The position numbers and the translations under genes are program-made. Source: an uncultured Treponema sp. (GTDB lineage Bacteria; Spirochaetota; Spirochaetia; Treponematales; Treponemataceae). From it: a stretch of DNA of 64,000 nt. The DNA is taken from assembly GCA_947167345.1 (NCBI GenBank), contig CAMVHR010000002.1:1-64000 (forward strand), given 5' to 3'. Positions 39,165 to 49,066 of this stretch are shown here, in pieces. Below the pieces are notes generated by a model that saw only the letters and a program-made list of their open reading frames with translations, did not search any database and was not told the origin of the DNA. Positions within the stretch are counted from its first letter, which is position 1; each line of letters starts with the position of its first letter.

Positions 39165-42100
39165 ATGAACATGAATGCTATAGGCTCATTTTCAAAGTTG
39201 AATGGAATGGATGTTTATAAAATCGAAAACTACGGTAGTATGGACGATTTTTTTATGACCATTACAAGTTCGTCTGACATCTGGAACTTCTGCTGGGCAC
39301 AAGGTGGCATTACAGCAGGTCGAATGGACAGCAATCATGCAATCTTTCCGTATTACACGGCCGATAAAGTAAGTGACGCTTCAACCTATACGGGAAACTA
39401 TACTTGCATTGCAGTTGAACAGGACGATGGCATTGAGTTTTGGGAGCCGTTTTCATCATTTCATGCCCCTCAGGTACACAAACGCTCTGTACAAAAAGAG
39501 CTGAAGCATACAATATATAAGAATTTTAATGGAACACAAGTCTGGTTTGAAGAAATCAATACCAGACTTCAGCTGCTTTTTAGGACAGGCTGGACTTCCA
39601 GTGAAAAGTACGGACTTGTAAGGACTAGTTATATAGAAAACTTGTCGTCTGCTGTCAGAAAGATTGCAGTCTTGGATGGATGTCGCAACATACTTCCTGC
39701 TTGTTGTACGTCAAAGTTTCAGAATGACAACAGCATTCTGCTTGATGCATACAAAAAGACTGATTTATATATGGATTCAAACATAGCTTTGTTTACGGTG
39801 TCGTCAATAGTTTCCGATAAGGCAGAGCCAAACGAAGGTTTGTCCGCAAATACATGCTGGTTTTCTACGGCAGACAATGTAATTCTTGCAGATGATGCTC
39901 CCGAGCAGTTTATTGATATGAATATGCTTCCTTGTTTTGAACAGTTTAAGACTGAGCGTGTCATAAAGGGCAAGCGCGCTTCTTGTTACATTTGCAAAAA
40001 CATGAATCTTGCCTCCGGCAAATCAGAAAACTGGTATCAGGTATTTGATACTGCACGCACTCTTCCTCAGATAGAAGCATTAAAGTCAATACTGAAAGAC
40101 CGTGATAATGCCTTAAAAGATTTGGAATCTGATATTGCAGCTGGTGACAGCATCATGACTGAATACATACAGGCTGCTGACGGCGTTCAGGACACTGCAG
40201 ATGTCATGGCTTGTCTGCACCATCATGAAAACGTAATGTTCAACATAATGAGGGGTGGTATTTTTGCAAATGATGGAAAAATCAATCCTAAGGACTTTTT
40301 ACGTTTTGTCACTCAACGTAACAAATCTATGGTTCAGTTTTGTACAGATGTTCTGAGAAAATTGGATGGAGAGTCCAATGGTGCAGGTCTTGTCAATTAC
40401 GGAGACTTTGAAAAACTTGTGAACAGTACAAACAGTCCTCACTTTACAAGGCTGTTCCTTGAATACATGCCTCTGACATTTTCGCGAAGACACGGGGATC
40501 CAAGCCGTCCGTGGAACATCTTTAATATTAGACTAAAAGATTATGAGGGAAATCCCATCCTAAACTATGAGGGAAACTGGAGGGATATTTTTCAAAACTG
40601 GGAAGCTCTTGTCTATTCATATCCTGAATATATCAAGAACATGTGTGCAAAATTCCTTAACGCAATGACTGCCGATGGCTTTAATCCGTATAAAATAAAT
40701 AGACAGGGAATTGACTGGGAAATACCCGACCCTACAAATCCTTGGGCACAAATCGGCTATTGGGGAGACCATCAAGTCATATATTTTGAAAAACTTTTGG
40801 AATTTTATGACAAGACAAAGCGTAATGAACTTTTGAACGGAATAAATGAAAAAATATATGCAAGTACAAATGTTCCGTACAGAATCAAGTCTTATGCTGA
40901 CATACTAAAAAATCCAAGAGTAACAATAGAATTTGACAGAGACTTGAGCAACACTCTTAAGGTTAAGGAGACACGTAATGGTTCTGATGCAAAACTTGTT
41001 CAAGGGTCTGATGAACAACCTTATCTTGTAAGTTTTGCCGCAAAGGTTCTGCAGATAGTCATCAGCAAGATTGCAAATTTTGTTCCAGCAGGGGGAATCT
41101 GGCTGAATACGCAACGTCCTGAATGGAATGATGCAAATAATGCTCTTGCAGGTTACGGTCTTTCTGTCGTAACACTCTGCTATTTGTACCGCTATATTGC
41201 ACATCTGCAAGATATCTTTATTAGTACACCTGTAAAAAATGTAACGCTTCCCAAAGCTATAAAAAAATGCTTTTATGACTTGGCGAGCCTGTTTGAAAGT
41301 ACAAATGCTGAATCCTGTGCACAAAGTGATAGTGAAAGAAAATCTTTTACAGACAAGGCTGGTCTGATTTTTGAAGCTGAACGCACTGAACTATATGCAC
41401 ACGGCTATAGTTCTGGCGAAGAAGATGTTTCATGTGAAGAAATAGCGTCAATGCTTGCAAAGATTAACTCTCATTTAGAGCATTCAATAAGATTAAACAA
41501 ACGTAATGATGGTCTTTATCACTCGTATAATACGCTTAAGATAACAGATAGAGGCATGAAGGTGGAGTATCTGCAAGAAATGCTTGAAGGACAGGTTGCA
41601 ATCCTTTCTTCCAAGCTTCTTTCTCCAGAAGAAGCTCTTGATGTCATCCATGCGCTTCGTAACAGCAAAATGTATGAGCCTCGTCAGAATTCCTATATGC
41701 TGTATCCCGACAAAGAGCTTCCTGAATTCTATAATAAGAATTGTGTTTCATCAAATGACGTTGCGCCACTTTCTTCGCTGCTTAAAAGGACGGGGTGCTT
41801 ATATCTGGAAAAGGATATCAACGGAACATATCACTTTAACCCTGAGTTTAGGAATGCACATGTATTGAACGAGTTTATACAGTCACAGAAAGAAGTTGAC
41901 AGACCTTCTGAGTCAGAAAGGGATGATCTTCTTGCACTGTATGAAAAGACGTTCAATCACCAGGCCTTTACCGGTCGGTCAGGAACATTCTATGCGTATG
42001 AAGGTTTGGGAAGCATTTACTGGCACATGGTGTCAAAACTAATGCTTGCGGTGCAAGAAAATTTCTTTACAGCTTGCTCTCAGCATAAGACCAATGTTGC

Positions 42101-42563
42101 AGGTCAGCTGGAACAGGCTTACTACGACATAAGAAATGGTCTTGGGTATAACAAGTGCCCGGAATTGTATGGAGCATTCCCAGCAGATCCATACTCTCAT
42201 ACTCCTCGTTTGCAAGGTGCAAAACAGCCTGGCATGACAGGACAGGTAAAAGAAGAAGTCCTTAGTCGATGGGGTGAACTTGGTGTTTCAATAGAAAATG
42301 GAGCAGCCTCGTTTAATCCTGTATTGCTTAAAAACTCTGAAATAAAACCTGACGGTACACTGAATTTTACATGGTGTGGGGTTCCAGTGACATATCGTTT
42401 TACAAACACTGATGTATCAGCGATTACTGTGACATGCTGTGGGCATGCAGAAACTCATAAGGGAACGACCCTTACTGTTCAGGAAACCGCTGATCTGTTC
42501 TTGCGTCAGGGCAAGGTCTGTGCAATAGAAGTTCGGTTTCCTGAACAGATAAGGTGTTTTTAG
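39165..42563 (+). CDS. large putative carbohydrate-active enzyme, family not assigned
   Basis: 1132-aa soluble ORF, no signal peptide; HGDPSRPWNIFNIRLKDYEGNPILNYEGNWRDIFQNWEALVYSYPEYIKNMCAKFLNAMTADGFNPYKINRQGIDWEIPDPTNPWAQIGYWGDHQVIYFEKLLEFYD; beside a sugar ABC transporter and GH127. Confidence 0.6.
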   Translation: MNMNAIGSFSKLNGMDVYKIENYGSMDDFFMTITSSSDIWNFCWAQGGITAGRMDSNHAIFPYYTADKVSDASTYTGNYTCIAVEQDDGIEFWEPFSSFHAPQVHKRSVQKELKHTIYKNFNGTQVWFEEINTRLQLLFRTGWTSSEKYGLVRTSYIENLSSAVRKIAVLDGCRNILPACCTSKFQNDNSILLDAYKKTDLYMDSNIALFTVSSIVSDKAEPNEGLSANTCWFSTADNVILADDAPEQFIDMNMLPCFEQFKTERVIKGKRASCYICKNMNLASGKSENWYQVFDTARTLPQIEALKSILKDRDNALKDLESDIAAGDSIMTEYIQAADGVQDTADVMACLHHHENVMFNIMRGGIFANDGKINPKDFLRFVTQRNKSMVQFCTDVLRKLDGESNGAGLVNYGDFEKLVNSTNSPHFTRLFLEYMPLTFSRRHGDPSRPWNIFNIRLKDYEGNPILNYEGNWRDIFQNWEALVYSYPEYIKNMCAKFLNAMTADGFNPYKINRQGIDWEIPDPTNPWAQIGYWGDHQVIYFEKLLEFYDKTKRNELLNGINEKIYASTNVPYRIKSYADILKNPRVTIEFDRDLSNTLKVKETRNGSDAKLVQGSDEQPYLVSFAAKVLQIVISKIANFVPAGGIWLNTQRPEWNDANNALAGYGLSVVTLCYLYRYIAHLQDIFISTPVKNVTLPKAIKKCFYDLASLFESTNAESCAQSDSERKSFTDKAGLIFEAERTELYAHGYSSGEEDVSCEEIASMLAKINSHLEHSIRLNKRNDGLYHSYNTLKITDRGMKVEYLQEMLEGQVAILSSKLLSPEEALDVIHALRNSKMYEPRQNSYMLYPDKELPEFYNKNCVSSNDVAPLSSLLKRTGCLYLEKDINGTYHFNPEFRNAHVLNEFIQSQKEVDRPSESERDDLLALYEKTFNHQAFTGRSGTFYAYEGLGSIYWHMVSKLMLAVQENFFTACSQHKTNVAGQLEQAYYDIRNGLGYNKCPELYGAFPADPYSHTPRLQGAKQPGMTGQVKEEVLSRWGELGVSIENGAASFNPVLLKNSEIKPDGTLNFTWCGVPVTYRFTNTDVSAITVTCCGHAETHKGTTLTVQETADLFLRQGKVCAIEVRFPEQIRCF

Positions 42564-42576
42564 AGCTTGCCTAGGT

Positions 42577-43428
42577 TTATGCCTTTACAGCACCGTTGGT
42601 AAGTCCGCTTACTATATATTTCTGCATGAAGATGAAAATCAGCACTACAGGCAGAATGGAAACAATTCCAAATGCCATTGTTGAATTCCACAAAGTCTGA
42701 TACTGCTGTACATAGTTGTAAATGCTAGAAGTAATCGGACGCTTCAGCGGATTTGTCATGAATGTAATTCCATAAATCAAATCGCCCCAGGCATAGACAA
42801 ATGAAAATACCGCTGCAACGACTATGCCTGGCTTTGCACACGGAAGCATTATCTTTGTAAAGGCTGATATTGGACTGCATCCGTCTATTCGTGCTGCCTC
42901 ATCAAGTTCTTTTGGAATTGATATGAAATATGTTCTCAGGATGATTACAGAAAATGGAATGCCTAATGTTGCATCTGCAAAAATCGGTGACCAGTATGAA
43001 CTGAGCAGCTTAAGCCTTGAGAACATAATGTAAAGGGATGTAAGCACAAGCGTTGAAGGCAGCATCTGCATTATAAGAAACAGCAGGATTACTATTTTAT
43101 TTCCCTTGAATTTAAATCTTGCAAGTCCATAAGCTGCAGGAATTGAAAGCAGTGTAGAAATAATTGTAGTTCCAACTGCAATTATAAGACTGTTCTTAAA
43201 TCCTCGCAGGGTGTCGCCAGAAACCGAAAGCTGATATGCAAACGGTTCGAGTGTAAGGTTCCTTGGAAAGATAGGTGTCGGAACTTGAAAAATTTCAACC
43301 TGAGTTTTAAGGGCAGTTACGAGCATCCAATAAAGAGGAAATATGAATATTATAAAAATTATAAGTGCGATGGCAAAAATAAAGTAATGTTTCTCTTCTG
43401 TTTTATTTTTCATTTCGTTTTCTTTCAT
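42577..43428 (-). CDS. sugar ABC transporter permease (MalG-like)
   Basis: Multi-TM; EAAxxDG motif KELDEAARIDGCSPISAFTKIMLPCAKPG. Confidence 0.93.
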   Translation of the reverse strand: MKENEMKNKTEEKHYFIFAIALIIFIIFIFPLYWMLVTALKTQVEIFQVPTPIFPRNLTLEPFAYQLSVSGDTLRGFKNSLIIAVGTTIISTLLSIPAAYGLARFKFKGNKIVILLFLIMQMLPSTLVLTSLYIMFSRLKLLSSYWSPIFADATLGIPFSVIILRTYFISIPKELDEAARIDGCSPISAFTKIMLPCAKPGIVVAAVFSFVYAWGDLIYGITFMTNPLKRPITSSIYNYVQQYQTLWNSTMAFGIVSILPVVLIFIFMQKYIVSGLTNGAVKA

Positions 43429-44330
43429 TACATTTCCTCGCTTTCATCGATTGTTTTTATATAGAATATTCCGACTACAAAAAGAATCATGAACAGAACG
43501 TTTGCCGCTGTAGCTGCCTTACTGAACTGAAATTCTTCAAACGAAAGTCTGTATGCAAAAGTTGACATAAGTTCTGTTGCGTTTACAGGACCTCCCTTTG
43601 TCATTACCCATGCAAGATCAAAGACCTTGAATGTGTAGATAAAACCAAGTGTAAGAACAGACATGATTGCAGGCTTTATCATTGGAATTGTAATCTTGAA
43701 CAGTGTTACGACCTTTCCTGCTCCATCAAGTTTTGCACTCTCATAAATTTCTTCTGGTATGGTAGTAAGTCCTGTGGTAATCAGCATCATGTTGAACGGA
43801 ATTCCTATCCAGATGTTTGCCGTTATGATTGCGGCCATTGCTGATTTTGACTGCAAAAGCCACTCGACAGGTTCTGAGATAATTCCTATATTCATTAAAA
43901 ACTGGTTTACAATACCGCCTTTTACCTGAAACATGAACTTAAAGAGAAGTCCGACGACCGTAACGGGAAGAACCCATGAAATCATTGTTGCTCCTCTGAA
44001 AAAAGTGTTGCCAGTAAACGGTTTGTTAAACAGGAGTGCAAGGGCAAATCCTATTATAAACTGGAACAGTATAGAAAAAATTGTAAACGTTAGCGTGTTG
44101 AACATGGATCGCTGAAGAATTGAATTTCCTCCGGAAAAAAGCTCGACATAGTTTTTAAAACCTACAAAGCTTTGTTGGCTTTTGTCCGCAAAGGTATACA
44201 CATCTATGTTCTTAAAACTCAGAATGAAATTCTGGAGTGTAGGAACTCCTATGAATACAATCATGTAAATTAAGGCTGGAAGAGAGAATAATATTCCCAA
44301 ATACCTTTCAGAAATATATTTTTTTTTCAT
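43428..44330 (-). CDS. sugar ABC transporter permease (MalF-like)
   Basis: Multi-TM; EEIYESAKLDGAGKVVTLFKITIPMIKPAIM. Confidence 0.93.
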   Translation of the reverse strand: MKKKYISERYLGILFSLPALIYMIVFIGVPTLQNFILSFKNIDVYTFADKSQQSFVGFKNYVELFSGGNSILQRSMFNTLTFTIFSILFQFIIGFALALLFNKPFTGNTFFRGATMISWVLPVTVVGLLFKFMFQVKGGIVNQFLMNIGIISEPVEWLLQSKSAMAAIITANIWIGIPFNMMLITTGLTTIPEEIYESAKLDGAGKVVTLFKITIPMIKPAIMSVLTLGFIYTFKVFDLAWVMTKGGPVNATELMSTFAYRLSFEEFQFSKAATAANVLFMILFVVGIFYIKTIDESEEM

Positions 44331-44393
44331 GATAACCTCACAGAAGGCGAAAGGAGGAGGTATCCTTCCGCCAGGAAAGTTTCTATAAACAAA

Positions 44394-45623
44394 TTATTTT
44401 ATTGCATTCACGGCTTTCTGTGTATCTGCAGCTGCCTGTGCAGGAGTCTTTTTCATAGTCATAATCTCCTGGAATCCGTTCTGAATGGCTGCGGAATATG
44501 AAGGCCATGAAGGGCTTGGACCGCGTGGAATTGAAGTTTCAAGCTGCTTGATGAATGCTGCCTGAACAGGGTCATCAGTCCAGAATGGATTCTGTGCAGC
44601 CTTCACTTTTGGTGGAAATGAACCGTAAAGCTTCATTGTTTCTACCATTACTTCATCCTGATTGTAATATTTAAGGAACTCAATGCCACCAGTTGTATCG
44701 GACTTCTTTACTACACCGATGTTCTCACCGCCCAAAATAGAAGTTGCCTGCCCAGACTTCTCATCATATTTAGGAAGCACTGTAACACCGTAGTTCAAGT
44801 TTGGTGCGCTAGCTTCAAAAACAGGAATCTGCCATGGACCATTCTGTTCCATTGCAAGGCTTCCACCCATAAAATTATAGTTTACATCTGACTGAGTCCA
44901 GTTTACGGCTTCATTTGTCCAGATTCCTTCTTTTATACAGTCCTGCATAAACTCAAAAGCTTTTACACCGCCTTCAATATCCTTGTATGAACCACCAGCT
45001 GTATAGAGCCACTGAAGACACTGGAATGTTCCCTCATCTGTATTTGTAGCTGCATTACCAAATCCTGAAATTCCGTTCTTTGTAAGTTTGCGCGCAATCT
45101 CACGGAACTGTTCCCATGTAGTGTTCTCATCAGGATATGCAACACCTGCCTCATCAAAAATATCCTTATTATAGATTAAGGCCGTACAGTTTGTTGCAAA
45201 AGGAAGTCCGTAATGCTTTCCGTCAAGCATGCTTGATTCCATAGGTCCAGAAAGATATTCGTTCCATGGCAAATCTGCGGAAGAAATGTCTGCAAGTAAT
45301 CCCATCTTTACGAATGCAGCCATGCTGCATCCATCCATTATTACAAGGTCAGGAAGTTCTCCTGATGCAATGCCAAGTGTAAGCTGCTTCTGATAATCTG
45401 AGAAAGGAACATAAACGTGTGTTGCCTCGTATTCCGGGTGCGTCTTGTTAAAACCGTCCAACAGCTGTGTCATCATGATTTTTTGAGAATCCGTCTCAAA
45501 GTAATCCCAAATTACAAGTTTTGTCTTACCGCCAGCTTTTTTCTGCGACCCAGAATTTCCACATCCTGTAAAAGAAAACACGGCACCCAAAATCAGTGCA
45601 GTCAAGAAAATGATTTTTTTCAT
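44394..45623 (-). CDS. extracellular sugar-binding lipoprotein (family 1 SBP)
   Basis: Signal peptide/lipobox MKKIIFLTALILGAVFSFTGCGN; KLVIWDYFETDSQKIMMTQLLDGFNKTHPEYE. Confidence 0.92.
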   Translation of the reverse strand: MKKIIFLTALILGAVFSFTGCGNSGSQKKAGGKTKLVIWDYFETDSQKIMMTQLLDGFNKTHPEYEATHVYVPFSDYQKQLTLGIASGELPDLVIMDGCSMAAFVKMGLLADISSADLPWNEYLSGPMESSMLDGKHYGLPFATNCTALIYNKDIFDEAGVAYPDENTTWEQFREIARKLTKNGISGFGNAATNTDEGTFQCLQWLYTAGGSYKDIEGGVKAFEFMQDCIKEGIWTNEAVNWTQSDVNYNFMGGSLAMEQNGPWQIPVFEASAPNLNYGVTVLPKYDEKSGQATSILGGENIGVVKKSDTTGGIEFLKYYNQDEVMVETMKLYGSFPPKVKAAQNPFWTDDPVQAAFIKQLETSIPRGPSPSWPSYSAAIQNGFQEIMTMKKTPAQAAADTQKAVNAIK

Positions 45624-45683
45624 AAAAAACTCCTTACAAATCTTATTTAAATCTCTAAAAACTTTAGAGGTTGGTGTATTATA

Positions 45684-45705
45684 TTTACCAAAACGTTTAG
45701 GTAAA
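45684..45705. promoter_or_regulatory. LacI-family operator upstream of the SBP gene
   Basis: Near-perfect palindrome TTTACCAAAACGTTTAGGTAAA (one mismatch per half-site). Confidence 0.8.
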
Positions 45706-45847
45706 ATTTGTAAAAATAAACTTGGAAAAACATTCTTTTCCAAGTCTCTTTTACCCAGTATAAAACAACATTTGAAAAAAGCAAGCAAAATTTTTCATTT
45801 TTTTAGCAGATATTTATTTGTTATAAGCTAAAACCTTTAAGTAATAG

Positions 45848-46882
45848 TCAGGCATGTATGTTTTCAGATACAGAAGATTCCCTCTCTATTATATTACATG
45901 GCAGAAAATAATTATCTGTTTCTGATTGTGCAGAAGAAATTATAAGTTCTGCACTTTTTCGCCCCATCTCAAAGAGCGGCAGCGAGGCTGTAGATATTTG
46001 GGGGGTACAAAACCTGCTTACTTCCCTGTCATCAAATCCAAATACTGCAACATCTTTTCCTACTGCTATATTGTTGTCGCGGAACCAGTCTTCTGCACCT
46101 CCTGCCATTAAATCATTAAAGGCAAAGATTGCCGTACAGCCAGATTCATACAACTCTTTTGCATAGACATATCCATCTTCTTTTTTCCAATCTCCATACC
46201 TTACATTCTTTGCATTGTACAGTATTCCGCTGTCAAACAAAGCTTCCTGATGGCCAGAAAGCCTTTTTTGTGTATGATAGCTTAACAAGGGACCGCAGAT
46301 TACCCCTATCTTTGTGTGTTTTTTTGAAATTAGAAGTCTAGTTATCTCATATCCGGCTTTTTCATCATCCATAAGGACTGCCGGCAGCCTTTTTTCTGAC
46401 GGATAGCAGTAGGCACATGCGAACTTTACTCCCAAGTCACTTGGTATATATGTAATTTCCCTACAGTGGTTCGCTATGTAAATGATGCCTTCCACCTGCT
46501 TAGAGAGGAGGCTTCCGATATGTTTGAGGCAAAGTTCCTTCTGAGCTTCTATATTGGAAAAATCAAGCCCGAATTTCTGGAAGAACCTCATGTTTTCAAG
46601 AAGCATTTCAAATCCTGAATCCTTGCACTTTGAATCAATGCCGTCAACAATATATGGAGTATTAAAGACGGTAAGGTCTTCTGTTATTACTCCGATGCAG
46701 TTTGACTTGCCCTGTTGAAGCCTTCGTGCAAATACATTTGCCGTGTAATTTAGTTTTTTTGCAATTTCAATTATTTCCGCAGATTTTTCAGGTCCTGCTG
46801 CACCAGCCCGCCCGTTCAGCACGTTTGAAACCGTTGCGACAGAAACACCTGCCATCTGTGCTATTTGTTTTATTGTTGCCAT
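45848..46882 (-). CDS. LacI-family transcriptional regulator
   Basis: N-terminal TIKQIAQMAGVSVATVSNVLNGRAG; CTAIFAFNDLMAGGAEDWFRDNNIAVGKDVAVFGFDD. Confidence 0.95.
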   Translation of the reverse strand: MATIKQIAQMAGVSVATVSNVLNGRAGAAGPEKSAEIIEIAKKLNYTANVFARRLQQGKSNCIGVITEDLTVFNTPYIVDGIDSKCKDSGFEMLLENMRFFQKFGLDFSNIEAQKELCLKHIGSLLSKQVEGIIYIANHCREITYIPSDLGVKFACAYCYPSEKRLPAVLMDDEKAGYEITRLLISKKHTKIGVICGPLLSYHTQKRLSGHQEALFDSGILYNAKNVRYGDWKKEDGYVYAKELYESGCTAIFAFNDLMAGGAEDWFRDNNIAVGKDVAVFGFDDREVSRFCTPQISTASLPLFEMGRKSAELIISSAQSETDNYFLPCNIIERESSVSENIHA

Positions 46883-46955
46883 TCCATAAACTTTACATCA
46901 CTTTTTTGTAAATGGGAATAAAAAAAACTTGATTTTTGAATAAAATCAAGATATT

Positions 46956-46977
46956 CTATATTAAACGTTTAGGTAAT
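46956..46977. promoter_or_regulatory. second LacI-type operator upstream of the GH127 gene
   Basis: CTATATTAAACGTTTAGGTAAT shares the core AAACGTTTAGGTAA with the site at 45684. Confidence 0.7.
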
Positions 46978-47003
46978 TTTGAAAAGAATATCAGGAGTTT
47001 TTC

Positions 47004-48938
47004 ATGCATAAAGACAATGCAATAAGTTTAAAAAACATATACATTGACGACAGCTATTGGAATAAATACATCAAGCTGATAGGGGAAAAAGTCCTTCCGT
47101 ATCAGTGGCAGATTTTAAATGACAATGTTCCGGATGCAGCTCCAAGTTACTGTCTTAAGAATTTCAAAATTGCCGGTGGACTTGAAAAAGGCGAACGAAA
47201 AGGGACTGTCTTTCAGGATTCGGATGCGGCAAAATGGCTTGAAGCTGTCGCTTACAGTCTTGAAACATCTCCTGACACTGAACTGGAAAAGCAGGCAGAC
47301 TATGTAATAGACTTGATTTGCGGTGCGCAGGAAGCTGATGGTTATTTGGATACATATTATACTCTTGTTGAGCCGGAAAACAAGTGGAAGAACCTGTGCG
47401 AAGGACATGAGATGTACTGTGCCGGACACCTCATAGAAGCAGCTGTAGCTTATTATTATGCTACTGGCAAGAAAAAGTTGCTTGAATGTGCATGCAGGCT
47501 TTCTGACCTTATTGCAAAAACTTTCGGCACTGAAAAAGGAAAGGTTCGCGGTTACCCAGGGCACCCGGAAATAGAACTTGCACTCATAAAACTCTACAGG
47601 GCAACTGAAAACAAAAGCTATCTGAATCTTGCAGAATATTTTATTGATGAAAGGGGAAGCGAGCCAAACATCTTTCTGGAGCAGATGAAGATTCCTGGTT
47701 TTAAGCATATCTTCTATGAGTTTAATAATTATGAGCCTAAGTACTCCCAGTCTCATCTTCCTGTACGGCAACAGGCTACGGCCGAAGGTCATGCTGTTCG
47801 TGCCGTGTACCTGTACTGTGCCATGGCAGATCTTGCAAAAATCAATCATGATGAAAGTCTTGAAAAACAGTGCAAAATCTTATGGGAAAATATTACGAAA
47901 AAAAGGATGTACATTACAGGAGGCATTGGTTCGTCAGGTTATCTTGAACGTTTTACAACCGACTATGATCTTCCGAATGACTGCAATTATTCTGAAACTT
48001 GTGCATCTATCGGGCTTGCCCTGTTTGGATTCCGCATGGCAAACTTGACACATGAGGCTTCTTATATAGACATTTGTGAAAAGGCTATATACAACACTGT
48101 TCGGGCAGGAATATCAATGGAAGGGGATAAATATTTTTATGTCAATCCTCTTGAAGTTTGGCCAGAAAACTGCATAGTAAATACATCCAGAGCACATGTA
48201 AAACCTGTACGTCAGAAATGGTTTGACGTTGCATGCTGTCCTACAAATATTGCACGCACATTTGCATCTCTTGGGCAGTATATCTATGACATAGATGGCA
48301 GTGATTTATATGTAAACCTTTTCATACAGAACAAATCAGATATCTGCATTAATAACAAAAAGATTCATATTGAAATGAATACTGTCTATCCGAGGGATGG
48401 AAAGATAAAAATTTCAATATCAGGAGGCAAGAACGAATTTGCTCTAAATGTAAGAAAACCTGATTTTGCAAAAGACTTTTCTATAAAAATCAATGGCAAG
48501 GAGGAATGCTTTGCAGAGAACAAAGGCTACTGCAAAATTTGCCGTACTTGGGAAAATGATGTTGTTGAAGTCGAGTTCAAGATAGAACCTGAAATTGTCT
48601 TTGCAAATCCTCTTGTAAGGGCAAATTGTGGCAAGGCGGCTATCATCAGAGGTCCCGAAGTATACTGCCTTGAAGAATGTGATAACTTCCCAGATCTTGC
48701 AGCCGTATATATTGATAAAAATGTAAGTTTCAAGGAAGAATGGAAGGATAATCTTCTTGGCGGAACTTTAGTCCTGCATTTTGATGGAAGGATTCTGACT
48801 TCTCAAAAAGAAAATGCAGATTCCATCAGTCATCTGCCGCCTTCGCTAAAAGATGTAAGCCTTACAGCCATTTCGTATGGTTCATGGTGCAACAGAACTC
48901 CAGGCGAGATGATTGTGTGGCTTCATGCCACAATATAA
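47004..48938 (+). CDS. GH127 (DUF1680) beta-L-arabinofuranosidase-like glycoside hydrolase
   Basis: DAAKWLEAVAYSLE, QEADGYLDTYYTL, CEGHEMYCAGHLIEAAVAYY, YITGGIGSSGYLERFTTDYDLPNDCNYSETCASIGLALF, WFDVACCPTNIAR. Confidence 0.9.
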   Translation: MHKDNAISLKNIYIDDSYWNKYIKLIGEKVLPYQWQILNDNVPDAAPSYCLKNFKIAGGLEKGERKGTVFQDSDAAKWLEAVAYSLETSPDTELEKQADYVIDLICGAQEADGYLDTYYTLVEPENKWKNLCEGHEMYCAGHLIEAAVAYYYATGKKKLLECACRLSDLIAKTFGTEKGKVRGYPGHPEIELALIKLYRATENKSYLNLAEYFIDERGSEPNIFLEQMKIPGFKHIFYEFNNYEPKYSQSHLPVRQQATAEGHAVRAVYLYCAMADLAKINHDESLEKQCKILWENITKKRMYITGGIGSSGYLERFTTDYDLPNDCNYSETCASIGLALFGFRMANLTHEASYIDICEKAIYNTVRAGISMEGDKYFYVNPLEVWPENCIVNTSRAHVKPVRQKWFDVACCPTNIARTFASLGQYIYDIDGSDLYVNLFIQNKSDICINNKKIHIEMNTVYPRDGKIKISISGGKNEFALNVRKPDFAKDFSIKINGKEECFAENKGYCKICRTWENDVVEVEFKIEPEIVFANPLVRANCGKAAIIRGPEVYCLEECDNFPDLAAVYIDKNVSFKEEWKDNLLGGTLVLHFDGRILTSQKENADSISHLPPSLKDVSLTAISYGSWCNRTPGEMIVWLHATI

Positions 48939-49066
48939 GCGCTAATAAAAAAGGGCTGTTCATTATGTTTGGACAGCCCATCCATCCTCTGTGCAGAGAT
49001 TCCGCCATGACAGCAATAACTTGAAGCAAAGGTAGTTTTACACTAAAATTGCTTTAGGAAAGTAAA

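Noticed and set aside
47115-47849. 244-aa antisense ORF inside the GH127 gene
   Set aside because: Complements conserved GH127 codons, has no RBS or domain motif, and is a long shadow ORF.
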